This document shows positions 33,456-42,985 of a stretch of 64,000 nt of DNA, in pieces. The stretch is from the NCBI RefSeq assembly GCF_002102185.1, contig NZ_LQOW01000028.1, positions 62,001 to 126,000 of the forward strand. The letters run 5' to 3'. Each line of letters opens with the position of its first letter. Position 1 is the stretch's first letter. The notes beneath the pieces were generated by a model. It ran no database searches. It saw nothing but the letters and a program-made list of their open reading frames with translations, and had not been told where the DNA came from. This DNA is from Mycobacterium fragae. Its GTDB lineage: Bacteria > Actinomycetota > Actinomycetes > Mycobacteriales > Mycobacteriaceae. A program made the position numbers and the translations under genes.

Positions 33456-34283
33456 TCAGGACGGACGGATGATCTGGCTGACGGTGCCGTCGCCGGCGAA
33501 CTGGATATAGCCGCTGCCGTAATCGCTGGACACGTAAACCGACAGCGACAGCGCACCCGGCCTGGTCGGGTCCCCGGACGGCTCGACGATCAGATATGTG
33601 CTCTTGACGTCCGACTGCTTGATGCCCAGTGTTTGGGGAGCACCCCGCAGGATGCCTACGACCGCCGCGGGGTCGAAGCTGCTCAGGTCGACGGCAGCGG
33701 CCGCACTGCTTTTGGACGAACCGGTCGGATTGCCCCATCCGCCGCGATAGGTGTAGCTCAGTTGGCGTCGTGGTTCGCGGGGGTCCGGGCGATCCATCAC
33801 CGCGTACTCGGGGTAGACCACCAGCCGAAAGCCCATTGTGTCGCCGAACTTTTTGCGGGCCGCGTCCAGCAGCCCGGTCAGACCGCCCACGGACTGCAGC
33901 TGCTTGGGCGGGGTCAGCACCACCGGCGCAACGCCGTCGGGCTTCGCACCGGGATCGGATGTGAAGCTCAGCGGTGAGCTGGTGTTGCCGTAGAGCCCCC
34001 AGCCGATGCCCATCCCGAACAACACCGCGACGACCAGAGCGGCCGCGACGATGCCCCAGCTGCCGAACTTCGGTCGTGAGCGCAGCGGCGTCAGCTGCAC
34101 CGGGGCGCTGGCGGTCTGCAGGTCAGCGACCAGAGCGTGCAGATCGGCCAGCGTGACGGCGGCAGTGGCCGCGCTGACCCGTTCCCGGTGTTCCTCCATC
34201 GACAGCTGACCCTCATTGAGCGCCGAGTCGAGGATCCGGCAGGTGTCGTCCCGGTCGCTGTCTTTCGCCCGGGTAGCAGCCAC
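33456..34283 (-). CDS. DUF1707-type membrane protein, Rv0048c type
   Basis: A protein of about 275 residues. The N-terminal DSDRDDTCRILDSALNEGQLSMEEHRERV is the DUF1707/SHOCT-like segment (about 8-36), a single membrane helix follows at about 80-100 (GIVAAALVVAVLFGMGIGWG), and the remaining about 170 residues should be outside the membrane. Function unknown. GTG 34283 is chosen because the frame further upstream (to 34385) overlaps the divergent ssuD start; no Shine-Dalgarno decides it. Confidence 0.75.
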   Translation of the reverse strand: MAATRAKDSDRDDTCRILDSALNEGQLSMEEHRERVSAATAAVTLADLHALVADLQTASAPVQLTPLRSRPKFGSWGIVAAALVVAVLFGMGIGWGLYGNTSSPLSFTSDPGAKPDGVAPVVLTPPKQLQSVGGLTGLLDAARKKFGDTMGFRLVVYPEYAVMDRPDPREPRRQLSYTYRGGWGNPTGSSKSSAAAAVDLSSFDPAAVVGILRGAPQTLGIKQSDVKSTYLIVEPSGDPTRPGALSLSVYVSSDYGSGYIQFAGDGTVSQIIRPS

Positions 34284-34343
34284 GGCGATGATCGTATGCG
34301 GCGTGCGGGCCCGCGGGTTGAAATCACCATGGTTGCAAGCCTG

Positions 34344-34378
34344 TTGGGTGCGGCCGACACCGGGCATAAATAGATAGC
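34344..34378 (+). promoter_or_regulatory. Possible leaderless promoter of ssuD
   Basis: TTGGGT (34344-34349), 17-nt spacer, TAAATA (34367-34372), 6 nt before GTG 34379. No Shine-Dalgarno is present. The -35 match is weak, the -10 and spacing reasonable. Confidence 0.35.
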
Positions 34379-35566
34379 GTGTCAATACACCTTCATTGGT
34401 TTCTTCCCACTTACGGGGATTCCCGGAATCTCATCGCCGGCGGCCACGGGAGCACGATGCACGGCGACCGGCCGGCCGATTTGAAGTACCTCATTCAGCT
34501 CGCCCAGGCCGCCGAGGTCAACGGCTTTGAGGCCGTGCTCACCCCGACCGGCCAATGGTGCGAAGACGCCTGGCTGACCACCGCCATGCTGATCAGCAGC
34601 ACCGAGTCGCTGAAGTACTTGGTGGCGTTGCGGCCCGGCCTCATCAGCCCGACGCTGGCCGCGCAAATGGCGGCCACGTTTCAGTGGCAGTCGCAGGGAC
34701 GGTTGCTGCTGAACGTGGTCACCGGCGGGGAGAGCATCGAGCAGCGCAAGTTCGGCGACTTCCTACCCAAAGAGGCCCGCTATGCCCGGTGTGGCGAGTT
34801 CCTCGACATCGTCCGCCGGTTGTGGACGTCTGCCGAGCCGGTGACGGTGACCGCAGAACACGTGCGCGTCGAGAAGGCGTCGTTGGCGCGGCGCCCCGAT
34901 CCGGTGCCGGCCATCTTCTTCGGCGGCTCCTCACCCGAGGCCGGCGACGTCGCGGCCAGCTTCGCGGACACGTATCTGACCTGGGGTGAGCCCCCCGACC
35001 AGGTCAGCGAAAAGCTCGACTGGATCCGAGGTCTGGCCAAGGCCCGGGGCCGGGAACTGAGCTACGGCATCCGCCTACACGTGATTTCCCGCGACACCAG
35101 CGAGCAGGCCTGGTCGGAGGCGCACCGGCTGCTCAGTGCTCTCAGTCCGCAAACCGTAGCGGCCGCGCAACAGTCGCTCGCCCGATCGGAGTCCGAGGGG
35201 CAACTCCGGATGCGCCGATTGCATGGCGAGGGCAGCGCTTTCGATGCCGGCGTGGACGCGCGACGTCTCGAGATCTACCCCAACCTGTGGTCGGGCGTTG
35301 GGTTGGTCCGCGGCGGCGCCGGCACCGCGTTGGTCGGTTCGCACCAGGAGGTCGCCGAGCGGATCACCGAATATGCCGAGCTGGGCCTGGACCACTTCAT
35401 CCTGTCCGGCTATCCACACTTGGAGGAGGCATACACGTTCGGCGAGGGAGTGCGCCCGATCCTGGCCCGGCGTGGCCTCCTGGGTGACGGCGTCGAACTC
35501 GACAAGCCGACCGAGCCGGCCCGGTCGGCGTTCCTTCCGAGCGTCGGGGACGTCAGTGCCTCCTAG
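34379..35566 (+). CDS. ssuD: FMNH2-dependent alkanesulfonate monooxygenase
   Basis: A 395-residue luciferase-fold monooxygenase that, in this family, releases sulfite from alkanesulfonates for sulfur supply. Signature blocks: HWFLPTYGDSR, AQMAATFQWQSQGRLLLNVVTGG, KFGDFLPKEARY and the phosphate-binding FFGGSSPEAGDVAA; the C-terminal HFILSGYPHLEEAYTFGEGV is characteristic of SsuD. It is followed, with an 11-nt overlap, by an MHS-family transporter; no ssuE flavin reductase or ssuABC importer is next to it. Confidence 0.9.
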   Translation: MSIHLHWFLPTYGDSRNLIAGGHGSTMHGDRPADLKYLIQLAQAAEVNGFEAVLTPTGQWCEDAWLTTAMLISSTESLKYLVALRPGLISPTLAAQMAATFQWQSQGRLLLNVVTGGESIEQRKFGDFLPKEARYARCGEFLDIVRRLWTSAEPVTVTAEHVRVEKASLARRPDPVPAIFFGGSSPEAGDVAASFADTYLTWGEPPDQVSEKLDWIRGLAKARGRELSYGIRLHVISRDTSEQAWSEAHRLLSALSPQTVAAAQQSLARSESEGQLRMRRLHGEGSAFDAGVDARRLEIYPNLWSGVGLVRGGAGTALVGSHQEVAERITEYAELGLDHFILSGYPHLEEAYTFGEGVRPILARRGLLGDGVELDKPTEPARSAFLPSVGDVSAS

Positions 35567-36863
35567 CCTGATCGAATTCGCACCGCCTCAACAACTCGAC
35601 ATCGACCGCAGCGCGCGCCGCACGGTGCTCGCTGCCAGCGTGGTCGGCACCACCGTCGAGTGGTACGACTTCTTTCTCTATGCGACGGCCGCCACGATCG
35701 TCTTCAACCATGCGTTCTTCCCGTCGCAGAATTCCACCTTGGGCACATTGTTGGCATTCGCCACTTTCGCCGTCGGATTCGTGATGCGCCCGATCGGCGG
35801 ATTCGTGTTCGGCCACATCGGCGACCGCATCGGTCGGAAACGCAGCCTGGCGCTGACCATGCTGTTGATGGGCGGGGCGACCAGCTTGATGGGCGTGTTG
35901 CCCACGGCGTCGCAGGTGGGGATCCTCGCGCCGGTGCTGCTGGTGGTGCTGCGAATCATTCAGGGGTTTGCGCTGGGCGGTGAGTGGGCCGGCGCCATGT
36001 TGCTAGCCGTCGAGTACAGCCCCGAAGATCGGCGCGGAATCTACGGCAGCGCACCGCAGGTTGGCCTGGCGCTGGGGCTGGCCTTAGGCACGGGCGTGTT
36101 CGCGATGCTGCAGCTGCTGCTGCCGGCGCACGCGTTCGCCAGTTACGGATGGCGAATCGCGTTCCTGCTCAGTGTGGTGTTAGTTGCCTTCGGGTTGGTG
36201 GTGCGGCTGCGGGTGGCCGAAACACCGGCCTTCCAGGCGATCCAGGCGCGCGCGGAAACTTCGGCTGTTCCGGTGCGGGAGGTCTTCACGCGTCCGGCCC
36301 TGCGCCTCACCCTGCTCGGTCTGGTATCCCGATGGGCGGAAGGCGCCGCGTTCAACACGTGGGGGGTGTTCGCCATCGCGTATGCAACAGGGACCCTTGG
36401 GCTGGGCAAGGTTCCGGTGCTGTCGACAGTCACCATCGCCGCGCTGGTGATGGCGGTGCTGCTGCCGGTATCCGGTCGCTTCACGGACCGATTTGACGCG
36501 CGGATGGTGTACGCCACGGGCGTCGCGATGCTCGGGCTGGCCGTGTTCCCGGTGTTCGCGATGTTCGCCGCCCACAGCATCATTTGGTACGCGGTGGGCA
36601 TGGTGCTGGCATTCGGTGTGATCCACGCCTGGTTCTATGGCGCGCAGGGCACCCTTTATGCCTCGCTGTTCCCCACTCGAATCCGCTACACCGGGCTGTC
36701 CACCGTCTATCAGCTGTCCGGGATTTATGCGTCCGGCCTCACACCGTTGATACTGGCCAGCCTCATCGCGGCCGACCACGGCAACCCCTGGTATGCCTGC
36801 TGCTATCTGGTTGTCACGGCCGTATTCAGCGTCGGTGCGACGCTGCTGCTCAAACCGAGTTGA
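35556..36863 (+). CDS. MFS transporter, metabolite:H+ symporter (MHS) type
   Basis: A 435-residue transporter with the MHS signature TTVEWYDFFLYATAATIVF in helix 1, the MFS loop GHIGDRIGRKR, and RIIQGFALGGEWAGA in helix 4. About 12 membrane helices. GTG 35556 is selected: it yields VPPSLIEFAPPQQ, and the stretch before it is only the antisense-free overlap with ssuD in another frame. Translational coupling to ssuD suggests uptake of an organosulfonate or another carboxylate-like substrate; this is inferred only from position. Confidence 0.86.
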   Translation: MPPSLIEFAPPQQLDIDRSARRTVLAASVVGTTVEWYDFFLYATAATIVFNHAFFPSQNSTLGTLLAFATFAVGFVMRPIGGFVFGHIGDRIGRKRSLALTMLLMGGATSLMGVLPTASQVGILAPVLLVVLRIIQGFALGGEWAGAMLLAVEYSPEDRRGIYGSAPQVGLALGLALGTGVFAMLQLLLPAHAFASYGWRIAFLLSVVLVAFGLVVRLRVAETPAFQAIQARAETSAVPVREVFTRPALRLTLLGLVSRWAEGAAFNTWGVFAIAYATGTLGLGKVPVLSTVTIAALVMAVLLPVSGRFTDRFDARMVYATGVAMLGLAVFPVFAMFAAHSIIWYAVGMVLAFGVIHAWFYGAQGTLYASLFPTRIRYTGLSTVYQLSGIYASGLTPLILASLIAADHGNPWYACCYLVVTAVFSVGATLLLKPS

Positions 36864-36921
36864 TCGGCTGGCACGCCAGGCTAGCTCTCGGCAACGCCGA
36901 CACGGACGTACTCTGGTGTGC

Positions 36922-37347
36922 GTGCGATTGCAGCGACAGGTAGTGGACTATGCGCTTCGGCGTCGCTCCGTGCTGGCCGAGGTGTATTCCGGGCGAACCG
37001 GGGTGTCCGAAGTATGTGACGCCAATCCCTACTTGCTGCGCGCGGCGAAGTTTCACGGGAAGCTCAGCCCGGTGATGTGCCCTATCTGCCGGAAAGAGCA
37101 GCTCACCCTGGTGTCGTGGGTATTCGGCGATCATCTGGGCGCGGTATCCGGTTCGGCGCGTACCGCCGAAGAGCTGGTCTTGCTGGCATCGCGATTCGAG
37201 GAGTTCTCGGTACACGTGGTGGAGGTATGCCGGACCTGCAGCTGGAATCACTTGGTCAAGTCGTATGTGCTCGGCGCAGCCCGTCCGCCCCGAGGGTCGC
37301 GCAGCACGCGGACGGCGCGCAACGGCGCCCGCACGGCCAGTGAATAA
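36922..37347 (+). CDS. DUF5318 zinc-ribbon-like protein, Rv0049 type
   Basis: A protein of about 141 residues nearly identical in layout to Rv0049. Two Cys pairs, CPICRK (middle) and CRTCSWNH (C-terminal third), could form a zinc ribbon. The C-terminus is Arg/Pro-rich. GTG 36922 or GTG 36916 may be the start; TACTCT at 36909-36914 would fit a leaderless transcript. Its end overlaps the ponA1 start by 8 nt, so it is likely co-expressed with PonA1; a cell-wall link is inferred from that only. Confidence 0.85.
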   Translation: MRLQRQVVDYALRRRSVLAEVYSGRTGVSEVCDANPYLLRAAKFHGKLSPVMCPICRKEQLTLVSWVFGDHLGAVSGSARTAEELVLLASRFEEFSVHVVEVCRTCSWNHLVKSYVLGAARPPRGSRSTRTARNGARTASE

Positions 37348-39952
37348 CGAAGGGCAGCAAGACCGCTCGGCCCGTGACGCCCCGAAGGGGCCGGCGGCCG
37401 ACGGCGCGCCCAAGCCCAAGCCGACTCGGCGACGTCATCCGGTCCCGCCTGATGACCGGTTGACCACCGTGTTGCCGCCGGTCCGCGACGACACGTCGCT
37501 GCCGTTGCGGGATCCGATCGAAGCGGTCAAGGCAGCACTGGACGGTACGGCGCCGCCGCCGCGCGCGGAGCGCCGCGACCCGACGATCGATGCGGTCAAG
37601 GCTGCGTTGGACGGTAAGGCATCGGGTCCTCGCCGACCGCCCACCGGCAGCCGCCCGCCGCGGAGCAGCCGGCCTGGGGGTGGCCCGCCCGGCCGCCGTC
37701 CGCCCGGGGGAAGTCCGCCCGGGGGAGGTGCGCCCGGGGGCCGTCCCCCCGGTCCGCCGCCGTGGAAACTGCCGCAGCTGCCCAACTGGGACTGGATTCA
37801 CCGAATCGACTGGACGTGGCTGCGCCGGATCAACTGGTTGTGGGTGCGGCGCGGACTCTACGTCGCGGCCGTGGTGATGTTGCTGTTGCCGATCGTCACC
37901 TTCGCGATGGCCTACTTCATCGTCGACGTCCCCAAGCCCGGCGACATCCGTACGAATCAGGTCTCGACGATCTTGGCCAGCGACGGTTCAGAGCTCGCCA
38001 AAATCGTTCCCCCGGAAGGTAACCGGGTCGATGTCAAGCTCGAGCAGGTGCCCGTGCATGTGCGTGAGGCGGTACTCGCCGCCGAAGACCGCAATTTCTA
38101 TTCCAACCCGGGCTTTTCGATCTCCGGTTTCGCGCGCGCGGTCAAGAACAATATGTTCGGCGGCGACTTACAGGGCGGCTCGACGATCACCCAGCAGTAC
38201 GTCAAGAACGCGCTGGTCGGGTCGGCGCAGTACGGGTGGAGCGGCCTGATACGCAAGGCCAAGGAACTGGTCATCGCCACCAAGATGTCGGGCGAATGGT
38301 CCAAAGACGATGTGCTGCAAGCCTATTTGAACATCATTTACTTCGGACGAGGCGCCTACGGGATCTCCGCGGCCTCGAAGGCGTATTTCGACAAACCCGT
38401 CGAGCGGCTCACCCTCGCCGAGGGAGCACTGATGGCGGCGCTGATCCGGCGGCCGTCCAGCCTGGACCCCGCCGTGGACTTGGAGGGCGCCAAGGTACGG
38501 TGGAACTGGGTGCTCGACGGGATGGTGGAAATAGGTGCACTCTCGCCGAAGGACCGTGCGGCCCAGGTGTTTCCGACGACGGTGCCGCCCGAGCAGGCCC
38601 GCGCGCAGGACCAGACCACCGGACCCAACGGGCTGATCGAGCGGCAGGTGACCAGGGAGCTGCTCGACCTGTTCAACATCGACGAGCAGACCCTCAACAC
38701 GCAGGGCCTGCAGGTCACCACGACCATCGATCCGCAAGCGCAGAAGGCCGCCGAGAACGCGGTGTCGAAGTACCTCGAGGGTCAGAACCCGGACATGAGG
38801 GCCGCCGTCGCGTCCATCGACCCGCATACCGGGGCGGTGCGGGCCTACTACGGCGGCTCGGACGCCAACGGCTTCGACTTCGCGCAGGCCGGCCTGCAGA
38901 CCGGGTCGTCGTTCAAGGTGTTCGCGCTGATCGCCGCGCTGGAGCAGGGCATCGGGCTGGGCTATCAAGTGGACAGCTCGCCGTTGACGGTCAACGGCAT
39001 CAAGATCTCCAACGTCGAGGGCGAAAGCTGCGGAACCTGCAACATCGCCGAGGCGCTCAAGCGCTCGCTGAACACCTCGTACTACCGGCTGATGCTGAAA
39101 CTGAAAAACGGTCCGGAAGACGTGGCCAACGCCGCACACCACGCGGGCATTGCGGAAAGCTTCCCCGGTGTGGCGCATACGCTCTCCGAAGACGGTCAAG
39201 GCGGACCGCCGAACAACGGAATTGTGTTGGGCCAGTACCAGACCCGGGTGATCGACATGGCCTCGGCGTACGCCACGCTGGCCGCCTCCGGCGTGTATCA
39301 CCGCCCGCATTTCGTGCAAAAGGTGGTCAACTCGGCCGGCCACGTACTGTTCGATGCCAGCACTTCCGATAACTCCGGTGAGGAACGGATTCCGAAAGAC
39401 GTCGCCGACAACGTCACCTCCGCGATGCAGCCGATCGCCGCGTATTCGAACGGCCACGCGTTGGCCGGTGGCAGACCGTCGGCGGCCAAGACCGGCACCA
39501 CCCAGTTGGGTGACACCGACGCCAACAAGGACGCGTGGATGGTCGGCTACACGCCGTCGCTTTCGACGGCCGTGTGGGTGGGCACAGCGCGGGGCGACCA
39601 TCCGCTGGTGAACAAGTGGGGCTCCCCGGTCTGGGGCTCGACTCTGCCGTCGGACATCTGGAAGTCGACCATGGACGGCGCTCTCAAGGGCACCTCCAGC
39701 GAGTCCTTCCCCAAGCCAACCCAGATCGGCGGCTACGCCGGGCCGCCCGCCGCGCCGCCCCCGCCACCTCCGCCGCCGTCGCAGACGGTCATCCAGCCCA
39801 CGATTGAAGTGGCGCCGGGCATCACGATTCCGGTGGGGCCGCCCACCACCGTCCCCGTCGGGCCCGCCCCGCCGTTGGTGCCGGCGCCGCCGGGGGGCGG
39901 AGTGCCCGCGCCGGGAGCCGGAGTGCCCGCGTCTCCTGCGCCGCCGCCGTGA
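37340..39952 (+). CDS. ponA1: Bifunctional class A penicillin-binding protein PonA1
   Basis: Peptidoglycan glycosyltransferase plus DD-transpeptidase, orthologue of Rv0050. The cytoplasmic N-terminus (about 1-160) is Pro/Gly/Arg-rich and contains two copies of an AVKAALDG segment. Membrane helix about 172-195 (GLYVAAVVMLLLPIVTFAMAYF). Glycosyltransferase domain: catalytic Glu in AAEDRNFYSNPG, then GGSTITQQYVKN. Transpeptidase domain: nucleophile Ser in GSSFKVF (SxxK), SLN in KRSLNTSYYR, and KTGTT. The C-terminal tail is Pro-rich. GTG 37340 (VNNEGQQD) overlaps the upstream stop and fits the long form of the protein, 870 residues. Confidence 0.94.
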   Translation: MNNEGQQDRSARDAPKGPAADGAPKPKPTRRRHPVPPDDRLTTVLPPVRDDTSLPLRDPIEAVKAALDGTAPPPRAERRDPTIDAVKAALDGKASGPRRPPTGSRPPRSSRPGGGPPGRRPPGGSPPGGGAPGGRPPGPPPWKLPQLPNWDWIHRIDWTWLRRINWLWVRRGLYVAAVVMLLLPIVTFAMAYFIVDVPKPGDIRTNQVSTILASDGSELAKIVPPEGNRVDVKLEQVPVHVREAVLAAEDRNFYSNPGFSISGFARAVKNNMFGGDLQGGSTITQQYVKNALVGSAQYGWSGLIRKAKELVIATKMSGEWSKDDVLQAYLNIIYFGRGAYGISAASKAYFDKPVERLTLAEGALMAALIRRPSSLDPAVDLEGAKVRWNWVLDGMVEIGALSPKDRAAQVFPTTVPPEQARAQDQTTGPNGLIERQVTRELLDLFNIDEQTLNTQGLQVTTTIDPQAQKAAENAVSKYLEGQNPDMRAAVASIDPHTGAVRAYYGGSDANGFDFAQAGLQTGSSFKVFALIAALEQGIGLGYQVDSSPLTVNGIKISNVEGESCGTCNIAEALKRSLNTSYYRLMLKLKNGPEDVANAAHHAGIAESFPGVAHTLSEDGQGGPPNNGIVLGQYQTRVIDMASAYATLAASGVYHRPHFVQKVVNSAGHVLFDASTSDNSGEERIPKDVADNVTSAMQPIAAYSNGHALAGGRPSAAKTGTTQLGDTDANKDAWMVGYTPSLSTAVWVGTARGDHPLVNKWGSPVWGSTLPSDIWKSTMDGALKGTSSESFPKPTQIGGYAGPPAAPPPPPPPPSQTVIQPTIEVAPGITIPVGPPTTVPVGPAPPLVPAPPGGGVPAPGAGVPASPAPPP

Positions 39953-41583
39953 CGGACGTCGAGACGGGCCGCCCCACCGTCTCGCCAGGGCCGTTGGCCT
40001 CGGACCTGCGCACCGCCGAGGACCGCGATTGCCCCAGCCGCACAGACTTTCTGGGCGCGGCGCTGTCGAATCTCGTCGGCGGCCCAGTGGGCCGGCACGC
40101 GATGATCGGGCGCGCGGCGTTCCTCACCCCGCTGCGGGTGATGTTCCTGATCGCGGTGGTGTTCTTGGCGTTGGGTTGGTTGACGAAGGCGCCCTGCCTG
40201 GTGACCACCGGGTCAGGGCCGGGTGACCAACGGGTCGCCAATTGGCAGAATCAGCGCGCCTATTACGAGCTGTGCTACTCCGACACCGTGCCGCTGTACG
40301 GCGCAGAGTTGTTGAGCCAGGGCAAGTTTCCGTACAAGTCGAGTTGGGTTGAAAAGGATCCCGACGGCAAACCGCAGACCCGCTATGACGGCAAGCCTGC
40401 GGTGCGCTACATGGAGTATCCGGTGGTCACCGGGGTTTATCAGTACATGTCGATGGCGTTGGCCAAGACCTACACCGCACTGAGCAAGTTGATTGCGCTG
40501 CCCGTCGTCGCCGAGGTGGTGGTGTTCTTCGATGTTGCGGCGTTCGGCTTGGCGGTGGCTTGGCTGGCGACGGTCTGGGCCACTGCGGCCCTGGCGGGCC
40601 GACGGGTGTGGGACGCCGCGCTGGTGGCGGCGTCCCCACTGCTGATCTTTCAGATCTTCACCAATTTCGATGCGCTGGCAACAGCTTTCGCGGTCGGTGC
40701 GCTGCTGGCGTGGGCGCGGCGACGACCGGTGCTGGCCGGTGCGCTGATCGGACTCGGTATCGCCGCGAAGCTGTATCCGCTGTTGTTGTTGGCTCCGCTG
40801 CTGGTGTTGGGAGTCCGCACCGGGCGTCTACGCGAAGTGGCCCACACCGCGGCCGCCACCGCGTTGACCTGGCTGCTGGTGAATTTGCCGGTGATGGTGC
40901 TCTTCCCCAGAGGCTGGTCGGAGTTCTTCCGGCTCAACACCCGTCGCGGCGATGACATGGACTCGCTGTACAACGTCGTCAAATCGTTCACCGGCTGGCG
41001 TGGTTTCGATCCGGACCTGGGTTTCTGGCAGCCGCCACATGTGTTGAACACCGTAGTGGCAGTGCTATTCGTATTGTGCTGTGTGGCAATCGGTTACATC
41101 GCCCTCACTGCTCCACAGCGGCCCAGGGTGGCGCAGGTGGCGTTTCTGGTGGTGGCGGCATTCCTGCTGACCAACAAGGTGTGGAGCCCGCAATTCTCAC
41201 TATGGCTGGTGCCATTGGCGGTGCTGGCCTTGCCGCATCGCCGGATCCTGTTGGCGTGGATGACGATCGATGCTTTGGTGTGGGTGCCGCGAATGTATTA
41301 CCTCTACGGCGTCCCCAACCGTGGGCTGCCCGAGCAGTGGTTCACCGCCACGGTGCTGATGCGCGACGTCGCGGTGCTGGCGTTGTGCGCGCTGGTGGTC
41401 CGCCAGATCTACCGGCCCGGCGAAGATCTGGTGCGCTGGGGCGGGCGAGTCGACGATCCCGCCGGTGGCGTGTTCGACCGGGCCGACGACGCGCCGCCCA
41501 GCTGGCTGGCGCCGTGGCTACGACCGGCTGCGCTACGGCAGCCGGCACCAATAGCCGCGCCGACGCCGTCGAGTGTGCGATGA
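39949..41583 (+). CDS. GT87-like polytopic membrane protein, Rv0051 type
   Basis: A 544-residue protein with about 9-11 membrane helices, orthologue of Rv0051. Its pattern ([18 protein letters not shown] with acidic residues in the first loop, [41 protein letters not shown]) fits the DUF2029/GT87 polyprenyl-phosphate-mannose glycosyltransferase group, so a role in envelope glycan assembly is probable. GTG 39949 overlaps the ponA1 stop by 4 nt (GTGA). The M. tuberculosis gene that follows Rv0051 before rpsF (Rv0052) is not present here. Confidence 0.85.
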   Translation: MTDVETGRPTVSPGPLASDLRTAEDRDCPSRTDFLGAALSNLVGGPVGRHAMIGRAAFLTPLRVMFLIAVVFLALGWLTKAPCLVTTGSGPGDQRVANWQNQRAYYELCYSDTVPLYGAELLSQGKFPYKSSWVEKDPDGKPQTRYDGKPAVRYMEYPVVTGVYQYMSMALAKTYTALSKLIALPVVAEVVVFFDVAAFGLAVAWLATVWATAALAGRRVWDAALVAASPLLIFQIFTNFDALATAFAVGALLAWARRRPVLAGALIGLGIAAKLYPLLLLAPLLVLGVRTGRLREVAHTAAATALTWLLVNLPVMVLFPRGWSEFFRLNTRRGDDMDSLYNVVKSFTGWRGFDPDLGFWQPPHVLNTVVAVLFVLCCVAIGYIALTAPQRPRVAQVAFLVVAAFLLTNKVWSPQFSLWLVPLAVLALPHRRILLAWMTIDALVWVPRMYYLYGVPNRGLPEQWFTATVLMRDVAVLALCALVVRQIYRPGEDLVRWGGRVDDPAGGVFDRADDAPPSWLAPWLRPAALRQPAPIAAPTPSSVR

Positions 41584-41655
41584 GGGCGTCGAGTGTGCAT
41601 TGACGGCGGCGCGCCTCGGCGTGTCGTCGCCCTGGACGCACGCTCGACACCGGAT

Positions 41656-41767
41656 TTCGCAAGCTCACCAGCTGTCCGGTAGCCTGAGTCGGTTGCCGAC
41701 GCAGGCGACCCTCCTGCCACGGACAAGACCGTGGCCGCACACGACCATAGGAGGTGATGAGGTTCCC
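41656..41767 (+). promoter_or_regulatory. rpsF promoter and structured leader
   Basis: TTCGCA (41656-41661), 18-nt spacer, TAGCCT (41680-41685) is a candidate SigA-type promoter. The predicted leader holds a perfect stem GCCACGG (41716-41722) / CCGTGGC (41729-41735) with a 6-nt loop, and an overlapping alternative stem GCAGG (41701-41705) / CCTGC (41713-41717). The strong Shine-Dalgarno AGGAGGTGAT is at 41749-41758. Such a leader could serve S6:S18 autoregulation, known in other bacteria; I cannot confirm the motif. Confidence 0.4.
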
Positions 41768-42058
41768 ATGCGTCCATACGAAATCATGGTCATCCTTGAC
41801 CCCACCCTCGACGAGCGCACCGTCGCCCCGTCGTTGGAGACCTTCCTCAACGTCGTCCGCAAGGACGGCGGAATGGTCGAGAAGGTCGACATCTGGGGCA
41901 AGCGCCGGCTGGCGTACGAAATCGCCAAACACGCCGAGGGCATCTACGCCGTGATCGACCTCAAGGCCGCGCCCGCGACGGTGTCCGAGCTCGACCGCCA
42001 GCTCAGCCTGAACGAGTCCGTGCTGCGGACCAAGGTGATGCGCACGGACAAGCATTAG
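41768..42058 (+). CDS. rpsF: 30S ribosomal protein S6
   Basis: 96 residues beginning [16 protein letters not shown], the classic S6 N-terminus, with KRRLAYEI and KVMR near the end. First gene of the rpsF-ssb-rpsR-rplI operon (Rv0053 orthologue). ATG 41768 is preferred over longer in-frame starts because of the Shine-Dalgarno 9 nt upstream. Confidence 0.97.
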   Translation: MRPYEIMVILDPTLDERTVAPSLETFLNVVRKDGGMVEKVDIWGKRRLAYEIAKHAEGIYAVIDLKAAPATVSELDRQLSLNESVLRTKVMRTDKH

Positions 42059-42147
42059 CCTGTGGGCGAATGGCCGCGGGATGTCAGAGCCGTTGCCTAG
42101 GCTCAGCCAAATGCCCGCCGGAGCCCAGGCGGACCTAGGAGGAAATT

Positions 42148-42669
42148 GTGGCTGGTGACACCACCATCACCGTCGTCGGAAACCTGACCGCTGACCCGGA
42201 GCTGCGGTTCACGCCGTCGGGTGCTGCCGTGGCGAACTTCACCGTGGCCTCGACACCGCGGATCTACGACCGCCAGAGCGGAGAATGGAAAGACGGCGAG
42301 GCGCTGTTCTTGCGGTGCAACATCTGGCGGGAGGCCGCGGAGAACGTCGCCGAAAGCCTGACCCGCGGATCGCGGGTGATCGTGCAGGGTCGGCTCAAGC
42401 AGCGCTCGTTCGAGACCCGCGAGGGCGAGAAACGCACGGTGGTCGAGGTCGAGGTCGACGAGATCGGCCCGTCGCTTCGATACGCCACCGCCAAGGTGAA
42501 CAAGGCCAGCCGCAGCGGCGGCGGAGGCGGCGGCTTCGGCAGCGGCGGGGGATCCCGGCAGGCGCAGGCGCCGGCCCAGGCCAGCGGCGGCGGCACCGGC
42601 GACGACCCGTGGGGTAGCGCCCCGGCCTCCGGCTCGTTCGGCGGCGGCGACGACGAGCCTCCCTTCTAA
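42148..42669 (+). CDS. ssb: Single-stranded DNA-binding protein Ssb
   Basis: 173 residues: OB-fold DNA-binding domain about 1-115 ([21 protein letters not shown]), a Gly/Ala/Ser-rich flexible linker, and the acidic tip DDEPPF through which SSB recruits replication proteins. GTG 42148 lies 6 nt after GGAGGA. Essential for replication and repair; position between S6 and S18 genes is conserved widely. Confidence 0.97.
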   Translation: MAGDTTITVVGNLTADPELRFTPSGAAVANFTVASTPRIYDRQSGEWKDGEALFLRCNIWREAAENVAESLTRGSRVIVQGRLKQRSFETREGEKRTVVEVEVDEIGPSLRYATAKVNKASRSGGGGGGFGSGGGSRQAQAPAQASGGGTGDDPWGSAPASGSFGGGDDEPPF

Positions 42670-42699
42670 TACCTGAATTACAGAGCGAAAGAGAACGAC

Positions 42700-42954
42700 A
42701 TGGCGAAGTCCAACAAGCGGCGCCCGGCTCCGGAAAAGCCGGTCAAAACACGCAAATGCGTGTTCTGCGCCAAGAAAGACCAAGTGATCGACTACAAGGA
42801 CACCGCGCTGCTGCGCACATATATCAGCGAGCGGGGCAAGATCCGCGCGCGCCGGGTCACCGGCAACTGCGTGCAACACCAGCGCGACATCGCGCTCGCG
42901 GTCAAAAACGCCCGCGAGGTGGCGCTGCTGCCCTTCACCTCCTCGGCGCGGTAA
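42700..42954 (+). CDS. rpsR: 30S ribosomal protein S18, zinc-containing (C+) form
   Basis: 84 residues. CVFCAKK provides a CxxC pair and a further Cys in [11 protein letters not shown] with a His, so this is the zinc-binding C+ paralogue rather than the Cys-free C- form induced by zinc starvation in mycobacteria. Orthologue of rpsR1 (Rv0055). Confidence 0.96.
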   Translation: MAKSNKRRPAPEKPVKTRKCVFCAKKDQVIDYKDTALLRTYISERGKIRARRVTGNCVQHQRDIALAVKNAREVALLPFTSSAR

Positions 42955-42985
42955 GCACGCAACGCAGAACGGACACCATCAAAAA

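Noticed and set aside
38168..39601. 477-codon frame on the minus strand inside ponA1
   Set aside because: Antisense shadow of the PonA1 catalytic domains; Arg/Gly/Val-rich and featureless.
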